64,000 nt of DNA from Pontibacter coccineus (GCF_030546575.1 NZ_JAUOTN010000001.1:1-64000), one strand, 5' to 3'; counted from the stretch's first letter, positions 52,041-60,857 are shown. Notes: generated from the letters alone by a model not told the origin. A program made the numbers and translations.

Positions 52041-53029
52041 CAGGCGCTCCCTCCTCTCCTGCCCAGCTTCAGGCGCAACACGAAGAACAGACCGACCGCG
52101 CTTGGCACCACAATGTTGAGCAACCACAGACTCAGGCTGGCACTCAGCACCTGGAGTCGCTCCTGCCCCAGCAACCCAAACACGTACATGGCCGACAGCT
52201 CCCGCATGCCCAGATCAGACAGCAGTGACACCGAGGGCACCACCGATTTCAGAAAGAACGCAGTCGACACACCGCTGATGTATTCTACCGGACGCAGCCG
52301 GACCTCAAACAAAACGAGCAGGAGCACAAACTGTAGCAGAAACACAAAGTAGCGCAAGAGCGAGAGCAACAGTACCCGGTTCATCTCCCCGTAGGTATAG
52401 CGTCCCATCACGGCCAGGTATTTTGCCAGCTTGCGCAACGGCCCCACGGCCGCCACCAGGGCCACCATGGCGCGGGCATTAAAGAGCAGCAAAAGCATGG
52501 TCGCATTGAGCACGAGAAGCAGAAAGAAAATGCTCAGGCACACGCCCGGATACTCCCGCCAGTAAAGCAAAAGCGCAAAGTAGACCAGCCCCAGCGTACC
52601 GACCAGCACCGTGGCCACCAGCTGACAAAACCTGCCGATGAAGACCGCGCCTATACCTTCCAATCGTTCTTTGCTTTTGAGCTCCAGCACCCGGCCGGCG
52701 TAGTCACCGAGGCGGTTGGGGGTGATGAAGCCGAGCGTGAGCCCGACCATGACCGCACGAAACGCCCGCAGGTATGAGATGGGCTCCAGCTTCTGCCCCA
52801 GGATTTTCCATTTCCAGGCTTCCAGTCCCCAGTTAACAGGTATAAGCAGCGCACTCAGGATCAGTAGAAAAGTATAATTGCTTTGGCGGGCCGATTGCAG
52901 GATAGCTTGCCAGGAGAGCAGCGTGTCGGGGGCCGTAAAAATGGCCAGGTACAGAAAATAGAAGGTGAGCAGCACCACGACAACTTTGCCGGAAACTAAA
53001 AGGAACCTTCTGTTGCGGGTAATGTTCAA
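52040..53029 (-). CDS. YbhN-like lysylphosphatidylglycerol synthase TM-family protein
   Basis: A 329-aa inner-membrane protein with about eight helices, of the LPG-synthase transmembrane (AglD/YbhN) family. The motif GLTLGFITPNRLGDYAGR at about 91-108 and SLLSDLGMRE near 270 are typical. No MprF catalytic domain, so it is not an aminoacyl-lipid synthase; relatives act in lipid or glycolipid transport. It is the first gene of the leftward envelope operon and is divergent from ruvC by 25 bp, so their promoters must overlap or be very close. Confidence 0.88.
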   Translation of the reverse strand: MNITRNRRFLLVSGKVVVVLLTFYFLYLAIFTAPDTLLSWQAILQSARQSNYTFLLILSALLIPVNWGLEAWKWKILGQKLEPISYLRAFRAVMVGLTLGFITPNRLGDYAGRVLELKSKERLEGIGAVFIGRFCQLVATVLVGTLGLVYFALLLYWREYPGVCLSIFFLLLVLNATMLLLLFNARAMVALVAAVGPLRKLAKYLAVMGRYTYGEMNRVLLLSLLRYFVFLLQFVLLLVLFEVRLRPVEYISGVSTAFFLKSVVPSVSLLSDLGMRELSAMYVFGLLGQERLQVLSASLSLWLLNIVVPSAVGLFFVLRLKLGRRGGSA

Positions 53030-53054
53030 GATATTGTCTTAAATTGCGGCTCTT

Positions 53055-53621
53055 ATGGTTTACTCTCCTGCGCTCCCACCCAACAAATTAATTCTTGGCA
53101 TCGACCCCGGCACGCAAGTCATGGGCTATGGCCTGATTGAAGTAACCGGATCGAAGGTAAAGGTAGTGCAGTACGGCGTTATTCACCTCAAAAGCTACAG
53201 CAACCACGCCATCAAGTTAAAGAAAATTTTTGACCGCATGATACAGCTCATCGACGAATACCTGCCCGACGAGCTGGCCATCGAGTCGCCTTTCTTTGGC
53301 GTGAACGTGCAGAGTATGCTCAAACTGGGTCGCGCACAGGGAGTTGCCATCGCCGCCGCCCTTTCCCGCGACATCCCTTATGTGGAGTACGCCCCTAAAA
53401 AAGTAAAGCAGTCCGTCACCGGGAACGGCAACGCCTCCAAAGAACAGGTGGCCAGCATGCTGGTGCAGATCCTCAAAATACAGCCCGACCCAAAAATGTT
53501 CGACGCCACCGACGCCCTGTCCGTGGCCCTCTGCCACCACTACCAGAAAGGCAACAACGCCAAAAAAGGCGCCAACTCTTGGAAAGCCTTCCTGACCGAC
53601 AACCCCGAGAGAAAGCTGTAG
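53055..53621 (+). CDS. ruvC: Holliday junction resolvase RuvC
   Basis: A 188-aa endonuclease that cleaves four-way junctions together with RuvAB. The catalytic acids are in LGIDPGTQVMGYG (Asp17), AIESPFF (Glu77) and DATDALSVALCHH (late Asp pair). Length is slightly over the E. coli enzyme, with a Lys-rich C-terminal extension. It is followed by about 1 kb without genes. Confidence 0.96.
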   Translation: MVYSPALPPNKLILGIDPGTQVMGYGLIEVTGSKVKVVQYGVIHLKSYSNHAIKLKKIFDRMIQLIDEYLPDELAIESPFFGVNVQSMLKLGRAQGVAIAAALSRDIPYVEYAPKKVKQSVTGNGNASKEQVASMLVQILKIQPDPKMFDATDALSVALCHHYQKGNNAKKGANSWKAFLTDNPERKL

Positions 53622-53923
53622 GGGTTTAATTGTTAAATGGCTGAATGGTTAAATTGTTGAAAGGGCAGGCCGCGTCCCGTTTGGATCTTGCAACGATCAT
53701 TTAACAATTTCGCTTTCCAACAATAAAGAATCAGCAGTCCTTTCTCTTTCGGATATCTATGTTCGAAAGAATTTCTGCTGGGGACATCCGTGTCCCCTAT
53801 ACCTGCAAAGCATTCATATGGGGATTAGGAAATCCCCGACAGTTTGATTCGGGATTGATAAATCCCGAAGGGCCTTTTAAGAGCCTGATATAAAAGTCTT
53901 TTAGAAAATGTAATCGTCTGTAG

Positions 53924-53943
53924 GGACAGGTCGCGACCTGTCC
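53924..53943. repeat. 20-bp perfect palindrome (dispersed copy)
   Basis: GGACAGGTCGCGACCTGTCC, identical to the copy at 47173-47192. GTAGG precedes it here and CTAC follows it in the other copy, so the full unit is probably a 28-bp palindrome GTAGGGACAGG...CCTGTCCCTAC. A degraded copy is near 15324. Confidence 0.9.
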
Positions 53944-54067
53944 AATCGAGCACCGGCAATTATGCACCCGTATACCTGTCCGTATCCTGCGCTGCTATAC
54001 CTGTTCAAGTTACGCAGTAGTACACCTGCTAAATCGTTCACAGAAATCCCGTCAACTATAGGCCTTT

Positions 54068-54170
54068 CTGTCATTTCGACCCAAGGGTGGGGGACCTCGT
54101 TTTGGGAGAAATCTGAAGTAGTGTGCGAATTTTGAAAGGATCCAGATCTCTCCTATCGTCGAGATGACAG
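54068..54170. repeat. 103-bp MITE-like element
   Basis: Ends CTGTCATTTCGAC (54068-54080) and GTCGAGATGACAG (54158-54170) are inverted copies with one mismatch. The interior (GGGAGAAATCTGAAGTAGTG) is of a kind found repeatedly in Bacteroidota genomes. It has no coding capacity. Confidence 0.7.
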
Positions 54171-54616
54171 CTGGCGTTAATCATGGCTTACGTTGACGGC
54201 ATTGGAGGCAGGGGCAGGTTAATCGTGAACCCAACAATTCAACCATCAACAATTTAACCTTTCAACAACCTTCCAATCCTCATCAAAGGAAACCGCCAGA
54301 ATAATCGTCTACCTCACAATCAACAACAATCAATTAACAATTCAACAACCTCCAATAAGTATAAGCTTTTGAAAATATTTCGCAGTTTTGTAAAAAATCG
54401 CATCTATCTTTCGTAAGGCTTATAAGTTTGCCTGATTTCCTTCCGAAACCCTACTAAAATCAACCTGTAGCAAGGTATAGGTTTTGCCAAAAGACAAAGT
54501 TTAAACATGTTTTTACTGGTGCGGTTTGAATTAGCGTCAGGCTTATTCTTAAATTTGAGTTATTTTTGCCGCTGCTTCGTCAATGGCATTGTATAGGTGA
54601 ATCCTAAACAGCATAA

Positions 54617-55435
54617 ATGGATTTAGACAAAAATAAACCGGGAGCTTCTCCAGCCCGGCGCAGGTATGTAACGACACGCAGACTCGACAGAATATTTGTT
54701 GAGTTGGCAAATGTGTACCGTTTCAACGCGCGGTTTTTCAAGGAGGTGTGGTTTCCGCCTTACGAGCTCAGGGAGGTCATCAGGCAGTGCTACGAAATCG
54801 GTGTGCGCTCTTTGCCGCTGATCTCGCTCACAGGCTTTATCATCGGTATCGTGTTCACGAACCAGTCGCGCCCTTCCCTGGCCGATTTTGGTGCCACTTC
54901 GCTCCTGCCTGCCCTTATTTCCGTGGCCATCATCCGGGCCATTGGTCCGCTGGTGACAGCCCTTATTGCAGCTGGCCGGGTAGGTTCCGCCATCGGTGCC
55001 GAGTTGGGCTCCATGCGCGTGACGGAGCAGATCGACGCCATGGAGGTGTCGGCCACCAACCCGTTTAAATTTCTGGTGGTCACCCGGGTGCTGGCCTCTA
55101 CCCTGATGATCCCGGCCTTGACGATGTTTACCACGCTTGTGTCGCTGCTGGGCGGCTACCTGAACGTGCACCAGAACGAACTCACCTCCCTGAGTGTCTT
55201 CTTCTACCAGGTTTTTGATGCCATCACGTTCCTGGACATCATCGCCTCTTCGGTCAAGTCTGTGATCTTTGGCTTCACGATTGGCATGGTGGGATGCTAC
55301 AAAGGCTATAATTCCTCTAAAGGCACAGAGGGTGTGGGCAAGGCGGCCAACTCGTCGGTGGTAACGGCCATGTTCCTTATCTTTATTGAAGAGCTGCTCA
55401 TCATGCAGGTTATCAACACAATCAGAGCTTTTTAA
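54617..55435 (+). CDS. mlaE: MlaE-type lipid ABC transporter permease
   Basis: A 272-aa integral membrane permease of the MlaE/YrbE family. Signature parts are SLTGFIIGIVFTNQS, GPLVTALIAAGRVGSAIGAELGSMRVTEQIDAMEV (about 115-149), and the C-terminal FGFTIGMVGCYKGY. It moves phospholipids or other lipids between membranes with MlaF and MlaD. The stop codon overlaps the mlaF start (TAATG), giving translational coupling. A -7 box TATTTTTG lies about 50 nt upstream. Confidence 0.94.
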   Translation: MDLDKNKPGASPARRRYVTTRRLDRIFVELANVYRFNARFFKEVWFPPYELREVIRQCYEIGVRSLPLISLTGFIIGIVFTNQSRPSLADFGATSLLPALISVAIIRAIGPLVTALIAAGRVGSAIGAELGSMRVTEQIDAMEVSATNPFKFLVVTRVLASTLMIPALTMFTTLVSLLGGYLNVHQNELTSLSVFFYQVFDAITFLDIIASSVKSVIFGFTIGMVGCYKGYNSSKGTEGVGKAANSSVVTAMFLIFIEELLIMQVINTIRAF

Positions 55436-56214
55436 TGGAGGCAAAAAGAATAAACCCTAACATCGATAGGAGCGAGAAAGTGATTACTATCCGGGGCCTC
55501 AGAAAAGCATTCGACGATTTTGAGGTACTCAGAGGTGTAGACCTTGATCTATTTAAAGGAGAAAACCTGGTGGTGCTCGGCCGCTCCGGTACGGGCAAGT
55601 CCGTGTTGATCAAAATCATATCCGGTTTGCTGCAGGCAGACGAAGGGACGGTTAACGTATTGGGCCAAGATGTAGGCGGTCTCAAGCCACGGGAAATGGA
55701 TGCGCTTCGGCTTAAGATCGGGTTCTCGTTTCAGAACAGCGCCTTGTACGACAGTATGACCGTGCGCGAGAACCTCGAGTTTCCGCTGGAGCGGCACGCA
55801 AAGCACATGACCGTAGCTGAACGGGAAGACACGATCCAGTATGTGCTGGAGGCCGTGGGGCTTTTGCAGGCCATCAACCAGATGCCTTCCGAACTGTCTG
55901 GTGGCCAGCGCAAGCGAATCGGTATTGCCCGCACCCTGATCCTGAAACCGGATATCATGCTCTATGACGAGCCCACGGCCGGCCTCGACCCCATTACGTG
56001 CATCGAGATCAACAGCCTGATCAATGAAGTACAGGAGAAATTCAACACCTCCTCCATCATCATTACCCACGACCTAACCTGCGCCCGCGCCGTAGGAGAC
56101 AGAATAGTGATGCTGCTCGACGGACAGTTCCAGCGCGAAGGCACCTTTGATGAAGTGTTCGAAAGTAATGACGAGCGCGTACAATCTTTTTATAACTACA
56201 ACTTTATAGACTAG
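55435..56214 (+). CDS. mlaF: MlaF-type ABC ATPase
   Basis: A 259-aa ATP-binding protein. Walker A GRSGTGKSV is at about 49-57, Q-loop near FQNSALYDSM, signature LSGGQRKRIGIARTL, Walker B IMLYDEPTAGLDP and a late switch His in IITHD. It energises the MlaE permease. It is followed directly, without gap, by the MCE protein. Confidence 0.95.
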   Translation: MEAKRINPNIDRSEKVITIRGLRKAFDDFEVLRGVDLDLFKGENLVVLGRSGTGKSVLIKIISGLLQADEGTVNVLGQDVGGLKPREMDALRLKIGFSFQNSALYDSMTVRENLEFPLERHAKHMTVAEREDTIQYVLEAVGLLQAINQMPSELSGGQRKRIGIARTLILKPDIMLYDEPTAGLDPITCIEINSLINEVQEKFNTSSIIITHDLTCARAVGDRIVMLLDGQFQREGTFDEVFESNDERVQSFYNYNFID

Positions 56215-57279
56215 ATGAGTTCTGCAGATAATAAACGCACTGTTATAGTTGGTATCTTCACTTTCCTGGCGATCGTGATCCTGGTGGCTGGTATTTTTAT
56301 GCTGGCCGGTCAGCAAAAGCGCCTGATCAACACGGTAACGCTTACCGCCATTTTTGATGACGTAGCCGGATTGCGAACCGGTAACAATGTTTGGTTTTCG
56401 GGCGTGAAGATCGGCACCATCAAGTCCATCAACCTGTATGGTGACTCGCAGGTAGAGGTGGTCATGAACATTGAGGAGAAGGTACAGCAGTTCATCCGCA
56501 AAAACGCATCGGCCCGCATCAGTTCCGAGAGCTTCATCGGCAACAAGAACATCGTAATTGACGGAGGCACCCAGGCTGCCGCACCTATTGAGGACGGCGA
56601 CCGGATAACAGCCATAAGCCCGCTCAACACCGATGACCTGATGGAAAAGCTGCAGCAGAACAACGAGAACCTGGTCGCGATCACCGGTGATTTTAAGCAG
56701 CTGACCTCCCGCCTGGTGAAAGGCGAGGGAACCGTAGGCGCCCTGCTGACCGACACGACCATGGCCCAGAACTTCCGTGGTGTGGTAGCCAACCTGCAGC
56801 GCACGTCCGAAAGCACCGTCAACGCCTCGCGCTCCCTGTCCGCCTTCACTAAAAAACTCAACTCACCGGACGGCCTGGCAAACCAACTGGTAACTGACAA
56901 AGAAGTATTCCAGCAGCTGAAAAACTCGATGACACAGTTAGAAGAAGCTACGGCTTCGACAACTGAAATAACAGAGAACCTGCGTACGGCTACCACTCAG
57001 CTTAACAACAGCAACAGTGCCGTGGGTGTGCTTCTCAATGACCAGAAATTTGCCCGTCAGTTGCAGAGCACCATGCAGAACCTGGAGACCGGCACTGAAA
57101 AGCTGGACCAGAACATGGAGGCTTTGCAAAATAACTTCCTGCTGAGAGGGTTTTTCAAAAGAGAGGCCCGGGAAAAGGCCAAGGAACTGAAGCAACAACA
57201 GAATCAGCCACCGCAGCAAGTGCAGCCAAAAGACACCACGCAACTGGAATTTAAGCCTTCGATCTTACAAAAGAACTAA
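56215..57279 (+). CDS. mlaD: MlaD-type MCE-domain protein
   Basis: A 354-aa protein with one N-terminal TM (about 12-30) and an MCE domain at about 38-115 (LTAIFDDVAGLRTGNNVWFSGVKIGTI), then a long helical tail rich in Gln, Asn and Thr that may extend across the periplasm, ending in a Gln-rich segment. It carries lipid between the permease and the other membrane. The tail is longer than in E. coli MlaD (about 180 aa), as is common in Bacteroidota. No mlaA, mlaB or mlaC gene is present. A strong terminator follows. Confidence 0.93.
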   Translation: MSSADNKRTVIVGIFTFLAIVILVAGIFMLAGQQKRLINTVTLTAIFDDVAGLRTGNNVWFSGVKIGTIKSINLYGDSQVEVVMNIEEKVQQFIRKNASARISSESFIGNKNIVIDGGTQAAAPIEDGDRITAISPLNTDDLMEKLQQNNENLVAITGDFKQLTSRLVKGEGTVGALLTDTTMAQNFRGVVANLQRTSESTVNASRSLSAFTKKLNSPDGLANQLVTDKEVFQQLKNSMTQLEEATASTTEITENLRTATTQLNNSNSAVGVLLNDQKFARQLQSTMQNLETGTEKLDQNMEALQNNFLLRGFFKREAREKAKELKQQQNQPPQQVQPKDTTQLEFKPSILQKN

Positions 57280-57285
57280 AAACAG

Positions 57286-57318
57286 AAAGGGGCGCATCAT
57301 TGAGATGCGCCCCTTTTT
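57286..57318. terminator. intrinsic terminator after the mla operon
   Basis: Stem AAAGGGGCGCATC/GATGCGCCCCTTT with a 5-nt loop and five T residues. It also faces the end of the convergent HIT gene. Confidence 0.92.
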
Positions 57319-57343
57319 ATTGAGCCTCAGGTATAGCTATACC

Positions 57344-57745
57344 TTATGAAGCTTCATATGCCTTGCGGATCTTCTCCGCCACTTCCTCAAATTCCTCTTT
57401 GCTGAACTGCTGCTTGTTGGCAAAGTTCATGTCGGCCATTTTGTTGAGCGGGATCAGGTGTACGTGCGCATGGGGCACTTCCAGGCCTACCACCGCTACC
57501 CCAATGCGCTTGCAGGGGACGGCTTTCTCTACAGCAGCCGCCACTTTCTTAGCGAAAGCCATCAGGCCCAGGTATAGCGCATCGTCCAGGTCAAACAAGT
57601 AATCGATCTGCTGCTTAGGTATAACCAAGGTATGGCCTTTGGTGGTCGGAAACACGTCCAGAAAGGCCAGGTAGCGATCATCCTCGGCTATTTTGTAAGC
57701 GGGAATCTCGCCTTTTACAATTTTAGTGAAGATAGACGGCTCCAT
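57344..57745 (-). CDS. HIT-family nucleotide-binding hydrolase
   Basis: A 133-aa histidine triad protein with the catalytic triad HAHVHLIPL near residue 99 and a zinc-free N-terminus. It probably hydrolyses adenosine phosphoramidates or similar nucleotides. ATG 57745 (MEPSIFTKIVKGEIPAYK) is the typical start; a longer frame to 57820 is unsupported. It lies 4 bp after greA and shares its transcript. Confidence 0.92.
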   Translation of the reverse strand: MEPSIFTKIVKGEIPAYKIAEDDRYLAFLDVFPTTKGHTLVIPKQQIDYLFDLDDALYLGLMAFAKKVAAAVEKAVPCKRIGVAVVGLEVPHAHVHLIPLNKMADMNFANKQQFSKEEFEEVAEKIRKAYEAS

Positions 57746-57749
57746 AAGC

Positions 57750-58223
57750 TTAGCGACTGATTTCCAGAATTTCGAACTCGATCTTTCCGGCCGGCACGGT
57801 GATCTCAGCCTTTTCGCCAACCGACTTGCCCAACAGGCCCTTTCCGATCGGAGACTTCACAGAGATTTTGCCGGAGGTCAGGTCAGCCTCTTCTTCTGCC
57901 ACCAGGGTATAGTTCATCACCATGTTGTTTTTCAGGTTCTTGATCTTCACCTTGGAGAGGATCAGCGCCTTGCTCGTATCCAGGTTCGACTCGTCTATCA
58001 GACGGGCGTTGCCTACTACTTCTTCCAGCTTGGAAATTTTCAGTTCCAGGTGTCCCTGTGCGTCCTTGGCGGCGTCATACTCAGCGTTCTCGCTCAGGTC
58101 GCCTTTGTCGCGTGCCTCTGCCAATTGACGGGCAACCTCCGAGCGACCCTTTGTCTTCAGCTCGTGTAGCTCTTCCTTTAGCTTTTGTAAACCTTCAGCG
58201 GTGTAATAAGAAATGTTGCTCAT
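57750..58223 (-). CDS. greA: transcription elongation factor GreA
   Basis: A 157-aa GreA with the N-terminal coiled coil (about 8-75; the tip carries Asp and Glu in DLSENAEYDAAK) and the C-terminal FKBP-like domain (SPIGKGLLGKSVGE). It rescues backtracked RNA polymerase by stimulating transcript cleavage. Its minus-strand leader contains a strong terminator-like hairpin 33 nt before the ATG, described separately. The HIT gene follows. Confidence 0.96.
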   Translation of the reverse strand: MSNISYYTAEGLQKLKEELHELKTKGRSEVARQLAEARDKGDLSENAEYDAAKDAQGHLELKISKLEEVVGNARLIDESNLDTSKALILSKVKIKNLKNNMVMNYTLVAEEEADLTSGKISVKSPIGKGLLGKSVGEKAEITVPAGKIEFEILEISR

Positions 58224-58255
58224 AATACTGTCTTCACGTTTTAAAACACAAAAAC

Positions 58256-58292
58256 AAAAAGAACGGCTATGTGAAACATAACCGTTCTTTTT
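58256..58292 (-). terminator. terminator-like hairpin in the greA leader
   Basis: On the minus strand, AAAAAGAACGG-TATGT pairs with ACATA-CCGTTCTTTTT across a TTC loop, with T-rich sequence after it. It lies between the inferred greA promoter (58407-58414) and ATG 58223. It may be an attenuator of greA, or the terminator of the dehydrogenase transcript that ends at 58543, or both. Confidence 0.75.
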
Positions 58293-58406
58293 GCCTGATA
58301 TGTAATTGATTTATTTTCTCTTCTTCAGCCTGCCTGCATCAAAACAAGCGGGGGCTTCTGGGTAAGCCACATGCGCACGGGCATTCCCCGATGGCACTGA
58401 GTTGAG

Positions 58407-58414
58407 CAAATATA
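58407..58414 (-). promoter_or_regulatory. -7 box for greA
   Basis: On the minus strand TATATTTG, a perfect TAnnTTTG. It sits in an AT-rich region with TTTTG about 16 nt upstream (shorter than the optimal 19). Transcription would start near 58400 and give a leader of about 175 nt. Confidence 0.5.
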
Positions 58415-58542
58415 CAAATTTATTTTAATACAAAATTTTTCGGCGATACTTATTTATCGGCACCAAAAACACTTGTTTCGGGCGCCTGTATCACTTCTAT
58501 ACGTAAATGCAGCAGCGTAGGACGGGACCCCGAACAGGATTC

Positions 58543-59496
58543 TTAAGAAAGCTTCCCGGCCTCCTGCAAGGCTTGTATTTTCTGTACCAGCACCTCGTTT
58601 ATCTGCACATAGGATTCATGCGTCCAGCCCGCGATATGGGGCGTAAGCACCACATGTCCAGCGGACTTAAGGTAATCGAAGTTGCGGCTTTGCGCCTCCG
58701 TCAGGCTGTGTAGCTTCTCGTTTTCGAGCACATCGAGGGCAGCCCCTTTCAGCTTGCCGGTCTGCAGGTGCTGAACGAGTGCCGATTGGTCCACCACCTC
58801 GCCACGGGAAGTGTTCATGAACCAGATCTGCTTTTGAAAGCCCTGAAAAAAGGCCTCGTCCGCAAAAGTCCGGTTCTCAGGTATATAAGGTATATGCAGG
58901 CTCACAATATCCGCTTCTGCCTGCAACTCCTCCAGCGATACAGCCTCTGCCGGCGCTGAGATCTTTTCAGGGGCGAACCGGTCGTAGGCCAGGATGCGGC
59001 AGCCGAAGCCACGCAGCACGCGGGCAAAGCTTTGCCCCATGTTGCCGTAGCCGATGATGCCGACTGTTTTGCCGCTGATCTCTTCTCCCCTGTTCTCTTC
59101 GCGCAGCCATACCTTGTCGCGCACCTGCCGGTCGCCGCGCGAGATGTTGCGCATCAGACTGAACAGCATCCCCAGGGCATGCTCGCCAACTGCCTGCCGG
59201 TTTCCTTCGTTGGCCCCAAACAGCGCTATACCTCGCTCCTGCAGCGCCTCCGCATCGATGTTGTCCAGTCCCGCTCCAGCTCTTCCCACAAACCTGAGTG
59301 TATCAGCCATTTTGATAGTATCGGCCGTAATGCGCATTTTGCTCCGCACGATCATGCCCTCAAAACCCACCAGTGCCTCGCACACCTCGATCGGCTTGAT
59401 GTCCGGGCGGTAGTCGTAGGCTATACCTATACCTTCCAGCATTGGAAACAGGCTGGGGTGTACTTCGTCAATGATGAGGATGCGTGGTTTGGCCAT
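58543..59496 (-). CDS. D-2-hydroxyacid dehydrogenase (SerA-like)
   Basis: A 317-aa NAD-dependent 2-hydroxyacid dehydrogenase. NAD loop VGIIGYGNMGQ is near residue 148, RGEVVDQSALV (catalytic Arg) and the His in PHIAGWTHES near 295 are present, and RAGAGLDNID is the family's N-terminal motif. No C-terminal ACT domain, so it is shorter than the large SerA. 3-phosphoglycerate, glycerate or another 2-hydroxyacid are possible substrates. It starts 4 bp after mgtE. Confidence 0.9.
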   Translation of the reverse strand: MAKPRILIIDEVHPSLFPMLEGIGIAYDYRPDIKPIEVCEALVGFEGMIVRSKMRITADTIKMADTLRFVGRAGAGLDNIDAEALQERGIALFGANEGNRQAVGEHALGMLFSLMRNISRGDRQVRDKVWLREENRGEEISGKTVGIIGYGNMGQSFARVLRGFGCRILAYDRFAPEKISAPAEAVSLEELQAEADIVSLHIPYIPENRTFADEAFFQGFQKQIWFMNTSRGEVVDQSALVQHLQTGKLKGAALDVLENEKLHSLTEAQSRNFDYLKSAGHVVLTPHIAGWTHESYVQINEVLVQKIQALQEAGKLS

Positions 59497-59500
59497 GGGC

Positions 59501-60853
59501 TTACAAATCATACAGCATGTGCGCTACACCAAAGTATATGGCCAGTCCCAACAAGTCGTTCGCCGTCGTGATAAACGGGCCGGCCGCAACGGCAGGGTTC
59601 ACGCCCAGTTTGTCGAGCAGCATAGGCGTCAGTGTTCCCATCAGCGAGGCCAGCATCACGACGGAAAACAGCGCTACAGAAACAACCGTCGAGAGTTTGA
59701 GATCCTGCCGGAACAGATAGGTAAAACCAAAAACAAGCGCCGAGATGATGAGTGCATTCATAAACGCCACCATGATCAGCTTTAAAAGGCGCTGTGTAAA
59801 GTTCTCGAAGATCACCGCGTTGGATGAGAGCGTTTGGATGATGATGGACGAAGACTGTATACCTACGTTACCGCCCGTCGCCGTGATCAGCGGTACAAAC
59901 AGTGCAAGCGCTGGCAGCATGGCAATGTCGGCCTCAAAAAACCCCATGAAATGCGCGGCCAGCAAGCCTCCCACCATCCCGATCACAAGCCAGGGTATAC
60001 GGGAGCGCGAAATACGGAACACGCTGTCGTCTTCCTCTACATTCTCCGAGATACCCGTCATGAGCTGACGGCTGAGTTCGGCCTGCTCCTGCATTACGTC
60101 AATCACGTCGTCAATGGTGATGCGGCCAAGCAGTTTGCCCTGTATGTTAACCACAGGTATAGCCTCGAGGTCGTACTTCTGCATCACGCTCACCACCTCG
60201 TTTTCGTCGCGGAATGACTCGATCGAGATCACGTCTTCGTTGTAAATGTCTTTTACCAGCTTATCGTCTTTGGAGAGCAGAAGTGTTTTAATACCGAGTC
60301 GACCAAGCAAAATGTCGCGGTTATCCACCACGTACACGGTATAGATCCGCTCCACGTCCTCGGCCTGCCTGCGAATTTCCTCGATGCATTGCCGCACACG
60401 CCAGTTGATATTCACCTTGATCAACTCTTTCGCCATCAGACCGCCGGCGCAGTCCTCTTCGTAGTGCAGCAGGTCCAGAATGTCATCGGCCTTCTCCTCG
60501 TTCTCGATCAGGGCGATCACCTCCTCGCGCCGCTGCACATTCATCTCGTTCAGAATGTCCACGGCGTCATCCGAGTCCATCAGGTTGACGTAGCGCGCTA
60601 TCTCCTGGCTGGTGAAATAGGCTAAGAAGTCGGTGCGGATGTCGTAGTCAAGATCACTGAGAATCTGCGAACCGGTTTCGGGAGGCAGCAGGTCCAGCAC
60701 GTACTTCGACTCGTTGGTATCGAGCTCGTACAGCACCGTCGTGATGTCGGCCGGATACATGTCGGTCATGGTCTCCAGCAGGAAACCCTTGTCGTCGCGT
60801 GCTATTGCCTCTTCAACCTGTTCTATGTATTCGCGTGTGATCTCTACCTGCAT
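59501..60853 (-). CDS. mgtE: magnesium transporter MgtE
   Basis: A 450-aa protein: N domain (about 1-130; acidic, DMYPADITTVLYELDTNE), two CBS domains (about 135-260) and five C-terminal helices (about 285-450; LPALALFVPLITATGGNVGIQSSSI, AGPFITTANDLLG). This is the standard MgtE layout: a gated Mg2+ channel regulated by intracellular Mg2+. It lies 4 bp after rsmA. Confidence 0.95.
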   Translation of the reverse strand: MQVEITREYIEQVEEAIARDDKGFLLETMTDMYPADITTVLYELDTNESKYVLDLLPPETGSQILSDLDYDIRTDFLAYFTSQEIARYVNLMDSDDAVDILNEMNVQRREEVIALIENEEKADDILDLLHYEEDCAGGLMAKELIKVNINWRVRQCIEEIRRQAEDVERIYTVYVVDNRDILLGRLGIKTLLLSKDDKLVKDIYNEDVISIESFRDENEVVSVMQKYDLEAIPVVNIQGKLLGRITIDDVIDVMQEQAELSRQLMTGISENVEEDDSVFRISRSRIPWLVIGMVGGLLAAHFMGFFEADIAMLPALALFVPLITATGGNVGIQSSSIIIQTLSSNAVIFENFTQRLLKLIMVAFMNALIISALVFGFTYLFRQDLKLSTVVSVALFSVVMLASLMGTLTPMLLDKLGVNPAVAAGPFITTANDLLGLAIYFGVAHMLYDL

Positions 60854-60857
60854 GGTA

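Larger units (their letters stand above)
53622..54616. repeat. 1-kb intergenic repeat cluster
   Basis: No gene is seen. It holds TTGTTAAATGG-type runs (53628-53665, 53698-53727, 54226-54268, 54320-54355) and three adjacent small hairpins with 4-nt loops: GGGGACA/TGTCCCC (53780-53797), GGGGATT/AATCCCC (53820-53837), TTCGGGATT/AATCCCGAA (53848-53869). It also holds a 20-bp palindrome, a MITE-like element, and several GGTATA/TATACC words. A -7 box for the Mla operon, TATTTTTG, lies at 54561-54568. Confidence 0.85.

Noticed and set aside
52040..53029. MprF lysyl-phosphatidylglycerol synthase
   Set aside because: Only the transmembrane part of the family is present; the catalytic domain is missing.
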